Shown one piece after another: positions 22,265 to 33,954 of a stretch of 64,000 nucleotides of DNA; position 1 is the first letter of the stretch; each line of letters opens with the position of its first letter. The notes under the pieces are model-generated. The model saw only the letters and a program-made list of their open reading frames with translations. It searched no databases and was not told the DNA's origin. A program made the translations under genes and the position numbers. This DNA is from Nemertoderma westbladi (Eukaryota; Xenacoelomorpha; Nemertodermatida; Nemertodermatidae): NCBI GenBank assembly GCA_032718475.1, contig JAUCBJ010007589.1:19015-83014 (forward strand), in the 5' to 3' direction.

Positions 22265-22526
22265 TTTTCTTTGGCCGCTAAGGCCAGGGATTACGCACAA
22301 AGTCTGACGACTTATTTCCAGTGCGGTCCCCCCAGAACTTTACTCCCCAGAGGAAACTCCAGTACTCATTTAGCTACCACTTAAGGATGCAAGGCAGAGA
22401 TGCGCCATGGCTGGTCCCTTTAAAGCATTCGTGCTGAAACGAAAACTGCCCTGGCCCATGTGAAGATCGAACCCACGACCTACGGGAGATGTGAATTCAA
22501 TGCGACCACTACACCAAGGTGGAACC
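22265..22526 (-). mobile_element. tRNA-derived SINE
   Basis: On the minus strand the element starts GGTTCCACCTTGGTGTAGTGG. It has an A box (TGGTGTAGTGG) and a B box (GGTTCGATCTT, near the GGTTCGANTCC consensus), then an unrelated body of about 190 bp ending near GGCCTTAGCGGCCAAAG. It interrupts LINE A ORF2 between GVRQGAPTS and the MDD block. Flanks share an imperfect TTACTTT-type duplication. No second copy occurs in this window. Confidence 0.75.
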
Positions 22527-23693
22527 TTGGCTGATGATATCAAAGTAACCAATCTTTCTATATAAATGCAAAATAATGTAACTGAGGTTGGCGCCCCCTG
22601 ACGGACACCTACTGTAGTAATTATTGATGCTGCACTTTTCAGCATCTGTTTTGTACCGGTATATTCGGCTCTAAGCACAAACAACATAAGGCCACCACAA
22701 CCGAGACCTTTTAGGTGTTGTAATAGCAAGTCCCTCGGAACACGATCGTAAGCCTTGCTGAGGTCGACGAATATTATATACAGCTTCTGTCTTTTACACA
22801 TCGCGTAATCAATTATCAAGCGTAAGGCAACAATATGTTCCATACAGCCGCGTGCCTTGTCAATTCTACACCACCGCATTAGTCTCGCATTTAACAGGAG
22901 ATCATACACCTTGGCTAATGTAGACATTATAGAGATCCCGCGATAGTTCCCGCAGGCCATCCGACATCCTGACTTAAATATTACTAAGAGTTTACTGCAA
23001 CGCCAACTTTCCGGGTACCAATTAAATTGGAAGACGGGAGTTCAGTAGAGACAGGAAGAACAAGAGCCAATTTCCAGGTAAGGCCAAAAAGAGACCCAGG
23101 GCAATCCCGATGTATCCCTTGTTTGGCTTTATGTCTGCCAATGTCTCCGCAAACTCCCTTTCTGTGAACGGGTCATCCAGACATGGGACATATGGGGCAT
23201 CACTGAGGTCCACAGATTCTACAGGCTTAACTGAACGCTGACTATCCCCCAACAAGTTCTCGAAATGTGACTTGAAGCACATATCTTCTGGCATCGTTTT
23301 GCTTGTCGTGTTATCCTGTTCTAAAAACCCTTCCAAATTATAGCTGTCCAAATTAAGTTTGGATCATTCCCCGACACCAGGCGCTCCCATCTAGATTTAT
23401 CAGAATGGACTGTGTCTGTTCTAGCACAAGAACAGGTTCTAGCAGTTTCATCGATGGTACGAAAAGTCTGCCGTACGCATTCATCTGAAGCCTCTTCTGA
23501 ATTCACATTCAGTGGAGGCGGGTTTATCGAGGTCATTAATTGTATAAATCTTTCGCAGTTTACTCTACTATGAGATAGAGTTCGCGAGGTAGCATCAGTT
23601 CCCTGTGATCTCTCACATATACTTATACCCAGAGTTTCAGATCTTTCTACTAACTTCGGTATCGAGAAACAAGTTTGGGGATCAATGTGAATG

Positions 23694-23698
23694 TCGAC
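23694..23698. repeat. Target-site duplication TCGAC (BEL element 2, left)
   Basis: TCGAC precedes the LTR here and follows the other LTR at 41639-41643, where the interrupted LINE A frame resumes. A 5-bp duplication is normal for BEL/Pao integration. Confidence 0.9.
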
Positions 23699-24277
23699 TG
23701 TTAGCGTATTCAATTCCGCCGACCACCCCACACAAAGTTGGCAGGGCAGGAGGTTTTAGCAATATTGGGAGCACGAGGTTGATTACCAATCAACCTCGTG
23801 TCACCCCATTAAACGGGGACAACAGGCCCCAAGGGAACACACACAGCGGGGGTCAGAGGTTACACCTCCGGAAGGGAGAAGGTAATGGCGACAAATGGGG
23901 AAACACACCCAGGGAAATGGGAGGGTGAGAAGTGAGTTATTAGCCAATGGGGGGAAGGCATCGGATAAGTAACGTAATGCGAACAACCAGTGCAATATAT
24001 ATTATTACTCGTTGTGCCAATTTATTCACTTCAGCAAGTCAGTTAGTTAGGGTAGTATCGGAACTTTAATCACATCTCTGTCTACTGCCGTACAGTACTA
24101 AACCATCTTACCGGTACTTTATACATCGTTCGCTTTGACTGTGCTATCTTATCATTCATTATACCCTTATATCTATATGCATTGATCAACCAACAATCGG
24201 AACTCTTTTCACATACATACGGCAGGGATTGTAGATTAAAAACCGGTTAACCCGGATCCTCGGTGGATCCCGTCACA
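23699..24277 (+). mobile_element. 5' LTR of BEL element 2
   Basis: The 579-bp LTR starts TGTTAGCG and ends CGTCACA. It is homologous to the element 1 LTR (755-1318) and to 41063-41638. It includes the GAGGTTGATTACCAATCAACCTC palindrome near 23776-23799. No clear tRNA primer site follows; the next bases are GTGATTAAATCC. Confidence 0.9.
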
Positions 24278-24379
24278 GTGATTAAATCCACACTGCTGCC
24301 CTAAGTAATAAGAGCCCAAGTGATTAAAGTCAACAGCCCGAACTGACTGCTAGCCACCGAGATCCACCGAAGGCAAAGA

Positions 24380-27300
24380 ATGAGTCGGAAAGGAGAAACG
24401 ACACTGCCGCGGACCCCGGACGGCGATCTAACAATCTGCGAGGCTGCGACAAGACGGTATAGACCCACGACGCCGGACACATCGACAACGGGCGATCCGG
24501 CAACCAAGGATGAGGGGGGCCGTCTACAACTAGAGGTCGAGTCGAGAGAAGGTAGAGACGAGTCGAGGGAGGAGAGAGACGAGTCGACACACAGCGGCTG
24601 TCGACGTGCCGAAGTCGCCGGCCAGCCACAGGCCGAGGGCGATGGACGGCCCACCGGAATGGCGACTGTGGGGCCGCCGGTACAACGCCGGACCCGGAGG
24701 GATAAAGGAGACGTCGGCGACGAGGACGTCGGGGTCAGTGACCGGCTCCGACGAGCCTACGCCGCGACCTGAAAGCAACTGAAAGAGGCCAAAGGAGGGG
24801 CGAAGGTAGATGAGGTAAAGCTGAAGAAACGGCTAGGTGAGTCGAACAGACACTTTGATTACCTAATGCGTTTTGGGCAGGGAGAACTAGCCAGCGAGAG
24901 AGCGAGAGGGGTTGCCAGCGAACTGTTTGAACTATGGGAATGTAGGGGTATGAAACCTAGCGTAGTGTACGTAGGGCCATACTTAGTCGATGCCCGGGGA
25001 GTAAAATTGGTGGGTTGGAGGAGACCGCAGGAGGGCGAATCCGAGGTTAACCCTGAGGATTCGGTCTCGTCGGTAGGGGAAAATTCCGGGAGGCGGGGGA
25101 AAGTTAGCAGGACGGGAAGGCGGGGGGAGTCCGTCGCAACCGATAAGTCCGCTACATCCTCCGCAAAAGAAAAACGGGTGCGAGAAATAGATCTGGCGTG
25201 CCAACTCGATCTGGCGGCGCTAGACCAGAGAGAATTAGTGAGACAGTTAGAGGAAGAGAGTGCGTTAATAGAGCAGGAGAAAGAGCTGGTTAGAGAGAAC
25301 AAAGAGAGGGCCGAGAGGGCCGCGAGAAGCTTTAGGGAGTGCGAGGAAATAGGGAGGACGGAAAGGAAGGAGCAAGAAGAGCGCGAGGCGGCGCGTGAAG
25401 GGGAACGTAAAGTGCGCGAGGTGAGTGCGGATAATGAGCAAAAAGAGCGCGAGGCGGCGCGTGAAGCGGAACGTTAAGAGCACGAGGTGAGTGCGGATAA
25501 TGAACGAAAAGAGCGCGAGGCGAGACGACTGGAAAGAGTTGCGAGAGAGGCAGAGTTAGCCGATCAGAGTTCACGAGAGGGTAGAGAGAGGGAGAGTGAG
25601 AGAAAACGTGTGTGGGATGGTATGCATGCCCGGCTAAAGGGGCTTATGCAGTATCAGGCGAAGCAGAAACGCCGACTAGAACTGGCGCAAATGGGGCTGT
25701 CAGAGAGTGAGACTGGCTCGAGTATTTATGAGGAGCCAAGGGCTGTGGAAACATTTATTAATACCCCACTTACAGGGACCGGACGACAGACCCAAGACTG
25801 GTGTGACCGTGCGGGCGGGGGGGGGGGGGGGGGTAATAATAATAATACAGTAGATAACGTTAATATTAATAGTACTATATTGGATAATTCTAACCAAACT
25901 TTCATTGCAGGAGATAGTATTTTGCCCGACAGTAATGATTTAAATCTGAGTTGTAATATTAATGTAGGAAATAATTCAAATAATCTAGATCTGAATTTAC
26001 AAAATAATTCAAATAATATAATTACGCAAAATAATTCAAATAATTTAAATCTAAATTCGAATCTACAAAATAATTCAAATAATCTTATTTCGAACAAACA
26101 AAGTAATACCGGTTCTGATTTAGGCGTACAAAATAATTTAATTGATTTGGGGGATTTAATCAATCTAACGGATAATACTGGTAATGGTGCTATTAATGTA
26201 AACGTGGCGGGCGCAGACGGCCCGGCAAACGAGGGCCTGGTAGGCCACGTAGTCAGTAGGCAGGAAGTGACGGGGTTGAGTCAACCCGACGAGGGCCTGG
26301 TAGGCCACGTAGTTAGTAGGCAGGAGGTGGCGCAGTTAGGTCAACCCAATGAGGGCCTGGTAGGCCACGTAGTTAGTAGGCAGGAAGTGGAGGGCCTGGT
26401 AGGCCACACAGTAGCAGAGGGAGAGGCGGGGTGAATAGACCCAGCCGCAGTAGGGTTAATGTGTCGACTAGAGAGGGGTATAGTGGTGAAGTAAGAGATA
26501 GTGAAGTTAGATGTGGCGAGTGGGGGGGGGGGGGGCTATAGGAGCCCCACGACGAGAGATTAGCGGCGAGCGGGGAGGGGGGGGGGGGCAGAGAGTGTCC
26601 CACAATCGTCGGCGGATAATGCGCGGGGCGAGTTTGGTGGACCGCAGCACCCGGCGACGGAGAGTAATAGGGGGATTGCGAGTATCCCCAGCGGCGTGCG
26701 ATCGAGCAGAGAGAGACAGATTGACGTCACGAGAGGGCGAGCGACGAGACGTCGAGCCCGATCAGAAGAGGGAAGAAGAACAGTGGAGTTTAACCGGGAG
26801 GTGGACGAGAGATCTCACGAGCGGGAATACTGCACTGGAGAGAGAAGAAGAGAAGAGAGTAAAATAAATGTCGTCGTGAACGACAGCAGAGCGAGGACGG
26901 ACAGCGAGCCGTCGGTAGTAGAGATGGAGGCGGAGAGTCAAAAGGGTCGAACTTCGGGAGATTGCCGTCGCCCCGGAGGAACGTGACCTGACGAGGCGTA
27001 TTGTGCGTCGAGAGAAGGGTACGGGATGTACCGGTACGAGGACGAGAGCAGTAGAGAGGGTCGGAGAGAAACTTCCCGACTGGATATACCTACCGATCGA
27101 GAATACGGTAGCCGCGGGGAGGATTATTCGCAAAGGTTAAACTTCGATCCCGAGCGACACGTACAGACTGTAGGACATACTGTAGGCCTTGCTGCACATA
27201 CCATAGGCCATGCTGGGAGAGATAATGTAAGCGATAGGATAGCGAGGACTACGGGATTAAACCCGGAAGTCGCGGAGTACATACCGGCAGGTAGGCCAGA

Positions 27301-27511
27301 AGTAGATAGGCTTATACCGGTACCAGCACAACAGTATGACTACAGCATGCAAGGACATAACATATACCCAGGGGAGGGGAGAATTATTGCGGATAGGCGC
27401 ATGGGCCCCAATATATTAACATCAACCCCAGTACCAAACACACCGGTGGGGGGGGGGGACAGGGTGACATTCCCCCATCACAATATCAACAATATACCCC
27501 GATACGAGTAA
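24380..27511 (+). pseudogene. N-terminal gag-like region, BEL element 2
   Basis: Frames 24380-24772, 24866-25477, 25487-26434 and 27026-27511 are all in one phase, separated by stops (TGA at 24770, TAA at 25475, TGA at 26432). Near 26430 the coding signal also moves to another phase and meets G-runs. In order: an Arg/Glu-rich segment; a charged coiled coil with SADNE-KERE-AAREAER repeats (about 25180-25600); a poly-Gly run coded by a long G-run (25817-25833); an Asn-rich block (25835-26120); then three 60-bp repeats encoding EGLVGHVVSRQEV (26231, 26291, 26351). It corresponds in position to the coiled-coil N-terminus of the element 1 gag. No homologue is recognised for the Asn-rich part. Confidence 0.65.
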
Positions 27512-27542
27512 GAACATCGAACCCCTTGGACAAGAATAGATC

Positions 27543-30500
27543 ATGCGACACAGAAATATGGAGGGGGCCACTACCCCCTATGATATATCCAAGTCAGAGG
27601 AAAGCGGCGAACAGGACGAACGGACCGCACCCAGCGGGAGAACCTATACAGCGTCCGCGAACCCAATGGAAGCGCAAGCCATGGGGATGGCCACGTTAAT
27701 CGATGCACTAAAAACAAGGATCGAGTTACCACCCATGGAACCATTCAAATTCAATGGAAGCAGGCCGGAGGAATACCTACAGTTTCGGCGCTTGTATAGC
27801 AACGAAATACTAACAAAGAATTTGACGCAGGCGGAGTGCCTAAAGTATTCACAAGTGTATACAGGAGGCCCAGCATACGACATCGTGAGGCAATACCAAG
27901 GCATAGAGGGCGGCTTCACGACAGCAAGGCGGGCGTTAGACAGGGAGTATGGGCACCCGGCCAAGATAATCCGGCAGACCCTGAGAGGTATAACATCGGG
28001 TGGCCTACAGGATAACCCCGTTAGCATAAAAACATTCGCTAACAAAGTCAAGAAGGCGCTAATCGCACTAAAGATGCTGGATGCGCCATACGAACTCAAC
28101 GCGTCCAACAACATCACTACGATAGCGCAGGCACTACCGATTTGGCTGCGCAATAAGTGGAGGAAAATCGCTTTCTCCACTCGAGATAAGAAGGGTGCGG
28201 AACCGGGTTTAGAAGAGATGTCAAGCTTCTTAAACTATGAAGCTGAACTCATAACGGACCCAGTCTATAGCGAGGATAGCCTGGGAAAGGGACCGAAAAC
28301 TGATTACCACAGGCCGAAACAAGAGCACAACGTGTCGAACGCATTGCAAAAGCTCAGGCAGTCACTGCTGTATGCAGCAACGCAGGGGACTACCAGTCCA
28401 CAAGTAGCCGGGGGTAAGACCACATCATGGAGCGGACAGGGGAAAAATAACAACACAAATAAACATAACCCCAGCACACCCAGTAGGCCGAACCCAAACA
28501 ATAAGAATAGTAGGGACTTTGGTACAAACATAAGTGCGATATGTAACGCACTCTATAAGGATGGCTACAACCCAAAGAGCAAATGCCAACTACATACAAA
28601 TGCACTTCATCAGACCATGAACTGCAGGTACTGGCAAGCGCTACCCAGGGAAGATCAGGTAGAATACACGAGGAAAAATGAGATCTGCTCGAGATGTGTA
28701 ATGAGTGGACATAGAGCCAACCAATGCAAAGAAACGCCGATTAAGTTCGGTCAGAGTAAAGGTCAGACGATGGCAACAAGCACCGTGGTGGCGAGAAAGA
28801 GAGGAACGGTACTACTAGGGGTAGTACCAGTAAGGATAATAGGGGAAGGCAATCGATCAGTAACCACGCTGATGCTGGTCGACAGTGGTGCAGCCTTCAC
28901 CTTAGTTGAGGATTGGGTGGCCGAAGAGATAGGGTTGAGAACGAGGCCAAGTAGAATGGCGGTAACAACCATCTCCAGCAAAGATGAGGTTCTAGAGATG
29001 AGGACCGGACGGTGCGCGATAGCAGCGATAGCACCGGGATGCCATTATGGGGCGACCATCGACCCCATCCAGGTGATAGAGTCGATAAATATTAACGCCA
29101 GGTGGCCAACCAACATCGAGGTCGAACAATATAGATTCCTGGACAGTATTGACTTCTCAATCCCAGAGGTGGACGTCAGGAAGGTATCCATCATAGTAGG
29201 AATGGACTGCCCGACGGCCCACGAGAGAATGCAAACGGTCTTCGGCGAAGACAGGCAGTGTGACCTGGTGGCGATATTAACACCATTCGGGTGGACGCTG
29301 AGTGACCCAATCAGGAGTAAGATACCATTTAGGATGTCGAAGACATTGGGATGCATGTTCGCGGGAACTATGCGAGAAATGGGAGATGAAGGAGCGGAGG
29401 AGCAGCTCAAGAGACTGCTCAGGCAGTATTTTGAGGGATTAAAGGAGACCGGGGTAGGGACCTTGGTGGAAGATAAACAGGCTCTACAGAGCGTAAAGTA
29501 TTCGATGACATGTAACGAGGGGCGATATACCATAGGAATGGTATGGAAGCTACCGAAGCTACCGTTGCCCAATAACAAAGGGATGCTACTCACGAGGCTT
29601 CGTAAATTAAAGCAGACCTTAAAACGGAGCCCCGAGAAAAATGAGTACATCCACAAGACAATCAGGAAGTATGTCGAGAAAGGATGGGCCGTGGAGTTAC
29701 CGGTCGATGAACCAAACACGGACAGGACCTATTACCTGCCACTCCAAGTGGCTTTAGACCCGAAGAAAGGTAAACTGCAGATGGTAGTTGACGCATCGGC
29801 CAAGACCGACGGAAAATGCCTAAACGACTATCTGCTGGAGGGTCCCAACATCTACAACTCAGGGATCGAGGTCCTACTCAGATTCAGGAATGGTAAACAC
29901 GCTTTCACCTGCGACATCGAAGGCATGTTCAACCAAGTCCTTGTAACAGAAGAGGATAGCGACAGCCAGCGCTTCCTATGGTACGACGGCGAAGAGGAAC
30001 CGTCGACCATACCGATGTATAAGATGATAGTACAGAATATGGGAGCCAAGTCATCTTCGTTTACAACGACTATGGCCATAAGAGACACGGTAGAAGGGAA
30101 GGAGGATAAGTTCAGCGCCAAAGCCGTCAATATGATTCAACGAGGTTTCTATGTAGATGACAGGATGGAGTCTGGAAATACGGTTAAGGAACTACTGGAT
30201 ACGGGGCGCGAGGTTCGCGACATCCTAAAAGGATCCGGATTCAACCTAACCAAGTTCCAATCCAGCTCGCAAGAGTTCATGAAAGCCATAGGAGACAGGA
30301 GGCCAGAGTCGACCATGGATAATCCCACGACAGCCAAGGGACAGGACATGGTGAACAAGAGGGTGGAGTCCCAACAGAAAGCACTAGGGATCGTGTGGAA
30401 CCGAGAGACAGATGAGCTGAAGTACCAGTTGAGTCAGGAGGGCGTGGATATCCACACAAAGAGGGGCTATGTTTCGTACATAGCAAGGATATACGATCCC

Positions 30501-30872
30501 CTAGGCCTAGCATCCCCATTATTAGTCACGGGGAAACAGATACTCAAGAGAGTATACAAATTAAAGGATGAGTGGGACACAGAGGTCCCGGAAGAAATCA
30601 GCAAGCAATGGAGCAAGTGGACAGAGAGTTTAGAGCAGATGGGAACATACAGCATGCCACATGTGTATTTCCCGGATGGGGACATGACGAATCTGGATCT
30701 GCATATATTCTCCGATGCGTCGCTAGAGGCATACGGAGCGGCACTCTACTTAGTACAACGAGAGGGGGTTCACAAGCCCAGACTCGCATTCAGCAAAGCG
30801 AAGTCAACGCCACCAGATTCAGCCAGCATCAGTTCCGAAACTCGAGTTGACAGCTGCGAGGTTAGGAGTTAG
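27543..30872 (+). CDS. BEL/Pao gag-protease-RT-RNase H polyprotein, element 2
   Basis: An open frame of 1109 residues. Domains in order: BEL/Pao gag (DUF1759-like, MEPFKFNGSRPEEYLQFRRL, residues about 60-230); Cys/His knuckles (CSRCVMSGHRANQC, about 380); aspartic protease LMLVDSGAAFTLV (about 445); RT with LQMVVDASAKTDGKC (about 745) and the active site FYVDD (about 868); the Pao-type connector IYDPLGLASPLLVTGKQIL (about 982); and RNase H start LHIFSDAS (about 1055). The frame stops at 30870-30872 after a shift, and RNase H continues in 30847-31503. It would make particles, process the polyprotein and copy RNA to DNA. The phase differs from the upstream gag-like frame. Confidence 0.93.
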   Translation: MRHRNMEGATTPYDISKSEESGEQDERTAPSGRTYTASANPMEAQAMGMATLIDALKTRIELPPMEPFKFNGSRPEEYLQFRRLYSNEILTKNLTQAECLKYSQVYTGGPAYDIVRQYQGIEGGFTTARRALDREYGHPAKIIRQTLRGITSGGLQDNPVSIKTFANKVKKALIALKMLDAPYELNASNNITTIAQALPIWLRNKWRKIAFSTRDKKGAEPGLEEMSSFLNYEAELITDPVYSEDSLGKGPKTDYHRPKQEHNVSNALQKLRQSLLYAATQGTTSPQVAGGKTTSWSGQGKNNNTNKHNPSTPSRPNPNNKNSRDFGTNISAICNALYKDGYNPKSKCQLHTNALHQTMNCRYWQALPREDQVEYTRKNEICSRCVMSGHRANQCKETPIKFGQSKGQTMATSTVVARKRGTVLLGVVPVRIIGEGNRSVTTLMLVDSGAAFTLVEDWVAEEIGLRTRPSRMAVTTISSKDEVLEMRTGRCAIAAIAPGCHYGATIDPIQVIESININARWPTNIEVEQYRFLDSIDFSIPEVDVRKVSIIVGMDCPTAHERMQTVFGEDRQCDLVAILTPFGWTLSDPIRSKIPFRMSKTLGCMFAGTMREMGDEGAEEQLKRLLRQYFEGLKETGVGTLVEDKQALQSVKYSMTCNEGRYTIGMVWKLPKLPLPNNKGMLLTRLRKLKQTLKRSPEKNEYIHKTIRKYVEKGWAVELPVDEPNTDRTYYLPLQVALDPKKGKLQMVVDASAKTDGKCLNDYLLEGPNIYNSGIEVLLRFRNGKHAFTCDIEGMFNQVLVTEEDSDSQRFLWYDGEEEPSTIPMYKMIVQNMGAKSSSFTTTMAIRDTVEGKEDKFSAKAVNMIQRGFYVDDRMESGNTVKELLDTGREVRDILKGSGFNLTKFQSSSQEFMKAIGDRRPESTMDNPTTAKGQDMVNKRVESQQKALGIVWNRETDELKYQLSQEGVDIHTKRGYVSYIARIYDPLGLASPLLVTGKQILKRVYKLKDEWDTEVPEEISKQWSKWTESLEQMGTYSMPHVYFPDGDMTNLDLHIFSDASLEAYGAALYLVQREGVHKPRLAFSKAKSTPPDSASISSETRVDSCEVRS

Positions 30873-31754
30873 GGCCACAGCCTACTTAGTGGACGCTATT
30901 CCCAACATAGTGGAAACATACTACTGGACAGATTCCATGGTAGTGCTCGGTTGGCTACATAACGAAAGGACGAGATACCCTATATTCGTCGCAAATAGGG
31001 TGGACGAAATAAGGGAGACCACAGAGTTAGAAAGGTGGCACTACTGCCCAACGGACGAGAACCCAGCGGACTTGTTATCGAGGGGCGTGGCATGCCACAC
31101 TTTCTTGAAGAAGGAAGTATTGTGGCAGCATGGGCCGCAATTCCTGAACGATAAGACGGCCTGGCCGCCGATGAGAAAGGTGGATCCGGGCGCAGAGCAA
31201 GTAGCGTTAGAGGAGGAGGGAGTAGATTCAGAAGGTGAGGAGATATGCAGCCAGATGGTGAGGGAGATAAGAGACGTGCAACCGAAATCGGAAGAACTGT
31301 GCGATAACCCAACGGACAAACTCCTTAGCTACAGCTCTAGTTGGTACAAGACCAAGAAGTTAGTGGCGTACTGGAGAGCCTTCGGGGACTTCCTTAGGGG
31401 AATCGGTAGAGATACGAAAGGTAAAATAACCGTCGATCTGGAGGGGGCGGCCAAAGCCGTCATCCGCTATGAACAGAGGAAGAATTACACCGACGAGGTG
31501 TAATGCGTCGGTAAACAACAACATCTCCGACAGGACAGCGAGCTGATCACGCTGTCGCCACAATTAAACGATGATGGAATCTTAGTGATGAACTCTAGAG
31601 TGTCGAACAGCAACAGTATCATCATACTGCCAAAGCCCATCATCATTCCCAATGGATCACCGATAGTCCATCAGATCATCTGGGACTCCCATAAGTCGAT
31701 ATTGCACGGGGGCACCAACCATCGGAGATAAGAAGGAATATTTGGGTCAAACAG
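30847..31754 (+). pseudogene. RNase H C-terminus and integrase N-terminus, element 2
   Basis: A minus-one or plus-two shift near 30850 moves the coding frame to 30847-31503. It has TYYWTDSMVVLGWL, WHYCPTDENPADLLSRG (the RNase H/connector motif of BEL/Pao) and the start of the integrase linker. A TAA at 31501-31503 ends it, and the next open segment is 31755. The stretch 31504-31754 keeps broken integrase N-terminal sequence. Confidence 0.85.
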
Positions 31755-32791
31755 TTGAGAAAGAAGGTAAAGGCGGTAGTGGGGCAGTGCCAGACCTGCC
31801 GACGAGCCAAGAAGGAGCGGGCCATACAGGAAATGGCGCCACTACCGGCCAGTAGAGTAAGACAGCACGACCCGCCATTTACGCATTGCGGTGTGGATAT
31901 GTTTGGGCCAATAAAGATTAAGGTGATGCGACACACGGAGAAACGCTACGGTATTATCTTTGTATGTAACAACACACGGGCAGTAGGGATACAACTCGCC
32001 CAAGATGCAACCGCATCAGCATTCATTAATGCTCTAGAAAGGTTCAGAGACCGCAAAGGTGGGACGATTGCAGTAATATATTCTGACAACGGAACCAACT
32101 TTGTGGGGGCGGAGAACGAAATGGCGGATGCCTTGGATATCCTGGAAGGGGAAGAAGTCAGGGCAGCCATGAGAAGACGACAGGTAAAGTGGGAGAGGAG
32201 GACGCCGTATGCTCCGCACACTCTAGGATGCGTTGAGAGACTCGTGGGTAGTTCCAAGCATCTGATGACGAAGTTGATGAACACCCACATGGTTACCGAG
32301 GACGTACTAAGAACGGTACTAGCGAAGTGTGAAGGTATCATTAATAGCAGACCGCTATATCCAGAAAATGATGACCCGGAGTCATTAGACGTGCTGACGC
32401 CTAGTCACTTTCTAATGGAGAGGCCAGCGACCATCGACATGCGGGGTGTAGACCCAGACGATATACACTCCCGACAGAGTTGGAAAGTCGCTAAGGCGAT
32501 AAGCGCAGAGTACTGGGGGAGGTGGGTCAGGGAGTATCTACCCACGCTCCATAGGAAAGCAAGTGGAGGAATACGAACAGAGAGCTAAAGGAGGGTGACC
32601 TGGTGATCGACACGGACGATACCATCATCAACAGCCAATGGCGGTTGGCGAGAGTTGTGGGCACTTACTCTGATGAGGACGGAAGAGTCCGATCGGTAGA
32701 AGTGCGGATAGGTGGCAAGATAGGAGCGAAAGATAGGAAGACCTACAGGAGGGCTGTAGGAAAGTGCTGCCTGTTGGAGGGAGCACCTTAG
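31755..32791 (+). pseudogene. Integrase, BEL element 2
   Basis: Frame 31755-32588 holds part of the zinc domain (GQCQTCRRAK), then the catalytic core with HCGVDMFGPI (first Asp), VIYSDNGTNFVGAE (second Asp) and RRTPYAPHTLGCVERLVG (Glu). The DDE triad is complete. A stop or shift at 32588 separates the C-terminal block in 32603-32791 (ARVVGTYSDEDGRVRSVEVR), the DUF5641-like tail of BEL/Pao integrases. It would insert the element DNA into the host genome with a 5-bp stagger. Confidence 0.9.
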
Positions 32792-33954
32792 TTGAGTAGA
32801 GTTTAGTCATCCAAGTTTTGGACTGAGGGGGGTGGGATTGAGGGCGAGACGCCCTTCCCACACACAAATAAAAATAAAATAAAAAAAATTATAGTACATA
32901 ATAGGTACGCAGTAAGTAGGCAGATGGAAGTTAGTAAGAGTTAGGCAGATAGTTAGTAGTTAGAGGGTACGTAGTACCGCTAGTTAGTTAGCAAGAGTTA
33001 GTAAGAGGGTACGTAGTACCAGTTAGTTAGTTAGAGAAGGTAGTAAGAGGGTACGTAGTACCAGTTAGTTAGTTAGAGAAGGTAGTAAGAGGGTACGTCG
33101 TACCGGTTAGTTAGTTAGAGAAGGTAGTAAGAGGGTACGTAGTACCGGTTAGTTAGTTAGAGAAGGTAGTAAGAGGGTACGTAGTACCGGTTAGTTAGTT
33201 AGAGAAGGTAGTAAGAGGGTACGTAGTACCGGTTAGTTAGTTAGAGAAGGTAGTAAGAGGGTACATAGTACCGGTTAGTTAGTTAGAGAAGGTAGTAAGA
33301 GGGTACGTAGTACCGATAGTTAGTTAGTAGAGTTAGAAGTTAGTAAGAGGGTACGTAGTACCGTTAGTTGGTTGGAGAGAGTTAGAGTTAGTAAGAGGGT
33401 ACGTAGTACCGTCTTACTTAACAAATAAGTGGAGTTAGAGGTTAGTAAGAGGGTACGTAGTACCGGTTAGTTAGTTAAGTGGAGTTAGAGGTTAGTAAGA
33501 GGGTATGTAGTACCGGTTGGTAGGAGTTAGTCAGAAGTTAGTAAGAGGGTACGTGGTACCGGTTAGTTAGAAGTTAGTGGTAGAAGGGTATGTATGATGT
33601 TGATATTAGTTAGTAGTGAGTAGCGAGAGGGGGGCATATGAGTACAGCTGGATAAATCGTGTAGGCCACGCGACGCATACTGTTGTACTGCACAGGCCCA
33701 CAGAGTAGGCCAGAATGCGGATTATAAAGTAGGATAATCCACTGGCAGAAGAGAAGTAGTAGCACAGTAACAGTAGTACGATTAAATTAAAACAAAATTA
33801 GAAATTAGATAAAATAATGGGAACATTAGAAAGAAAATTCTAGAATATAATTAAAGTAACGGACAAATTTACAATTTAGGGCGTAATTTGACAGTTTAGG
33901 GAATTAGGTAGTAAAAATTAGGCTATAACTCAAAAGTAAGTAGAAAATAGGCCA
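32792..33954 (+). repeat. 42-bp minisatellite and spacer between pol and accessory gene
   Basis: From about 32925 to 33590 some fifteen repeats carry the core GGGTACGTAGTACCGG with GTTAGTTAGTTAGAGAAGGT spacers. The central copies are exactly 42 bp apart (for example 33131 and 33173). Each core can fold as GGTAC-GTA-GTACC. The flanking parts are AT-rich noncoding sequence. The same array lies in the same place in element 1. Confidence 0.9.

Larger units (their letters stand above)
20865..23698 (-). pseudogene. LINE A, ORF2 3' portion (RT to C-terminus)
   Basis: Broken minus-strand frames in order carry: a linker (23731-23022, its first part overlapping the BEL insertion point); RT with NYRGISIMSTLAKVYDLLL, IIFVDLSKAYDRVPRDLL and GVRQGAPTS (22960-22532); the active-site block LLLMDDTVI (22238-22043); a thumb and connector region (21447-21142); and a C-terminal Cys motif PREQRVCPCDGLSVQTESH with HVLLDCP (about 21040-20930). 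These blocks fit a jockey/CR1-type LINE with an APE endonuclease. The rest of ORF2 lies at 41639-42374, beyond BEL element 2. A SINE-like insertion and an RTE fragment further interrupt the frame. Confidence 0.8.

Noticed and set aside
32925-33590. CRISPR-like array
   Set aside because: Spacers are not unique; the whole 42-bp unit repeats, and the context is a eukaryotic retrotransposon.
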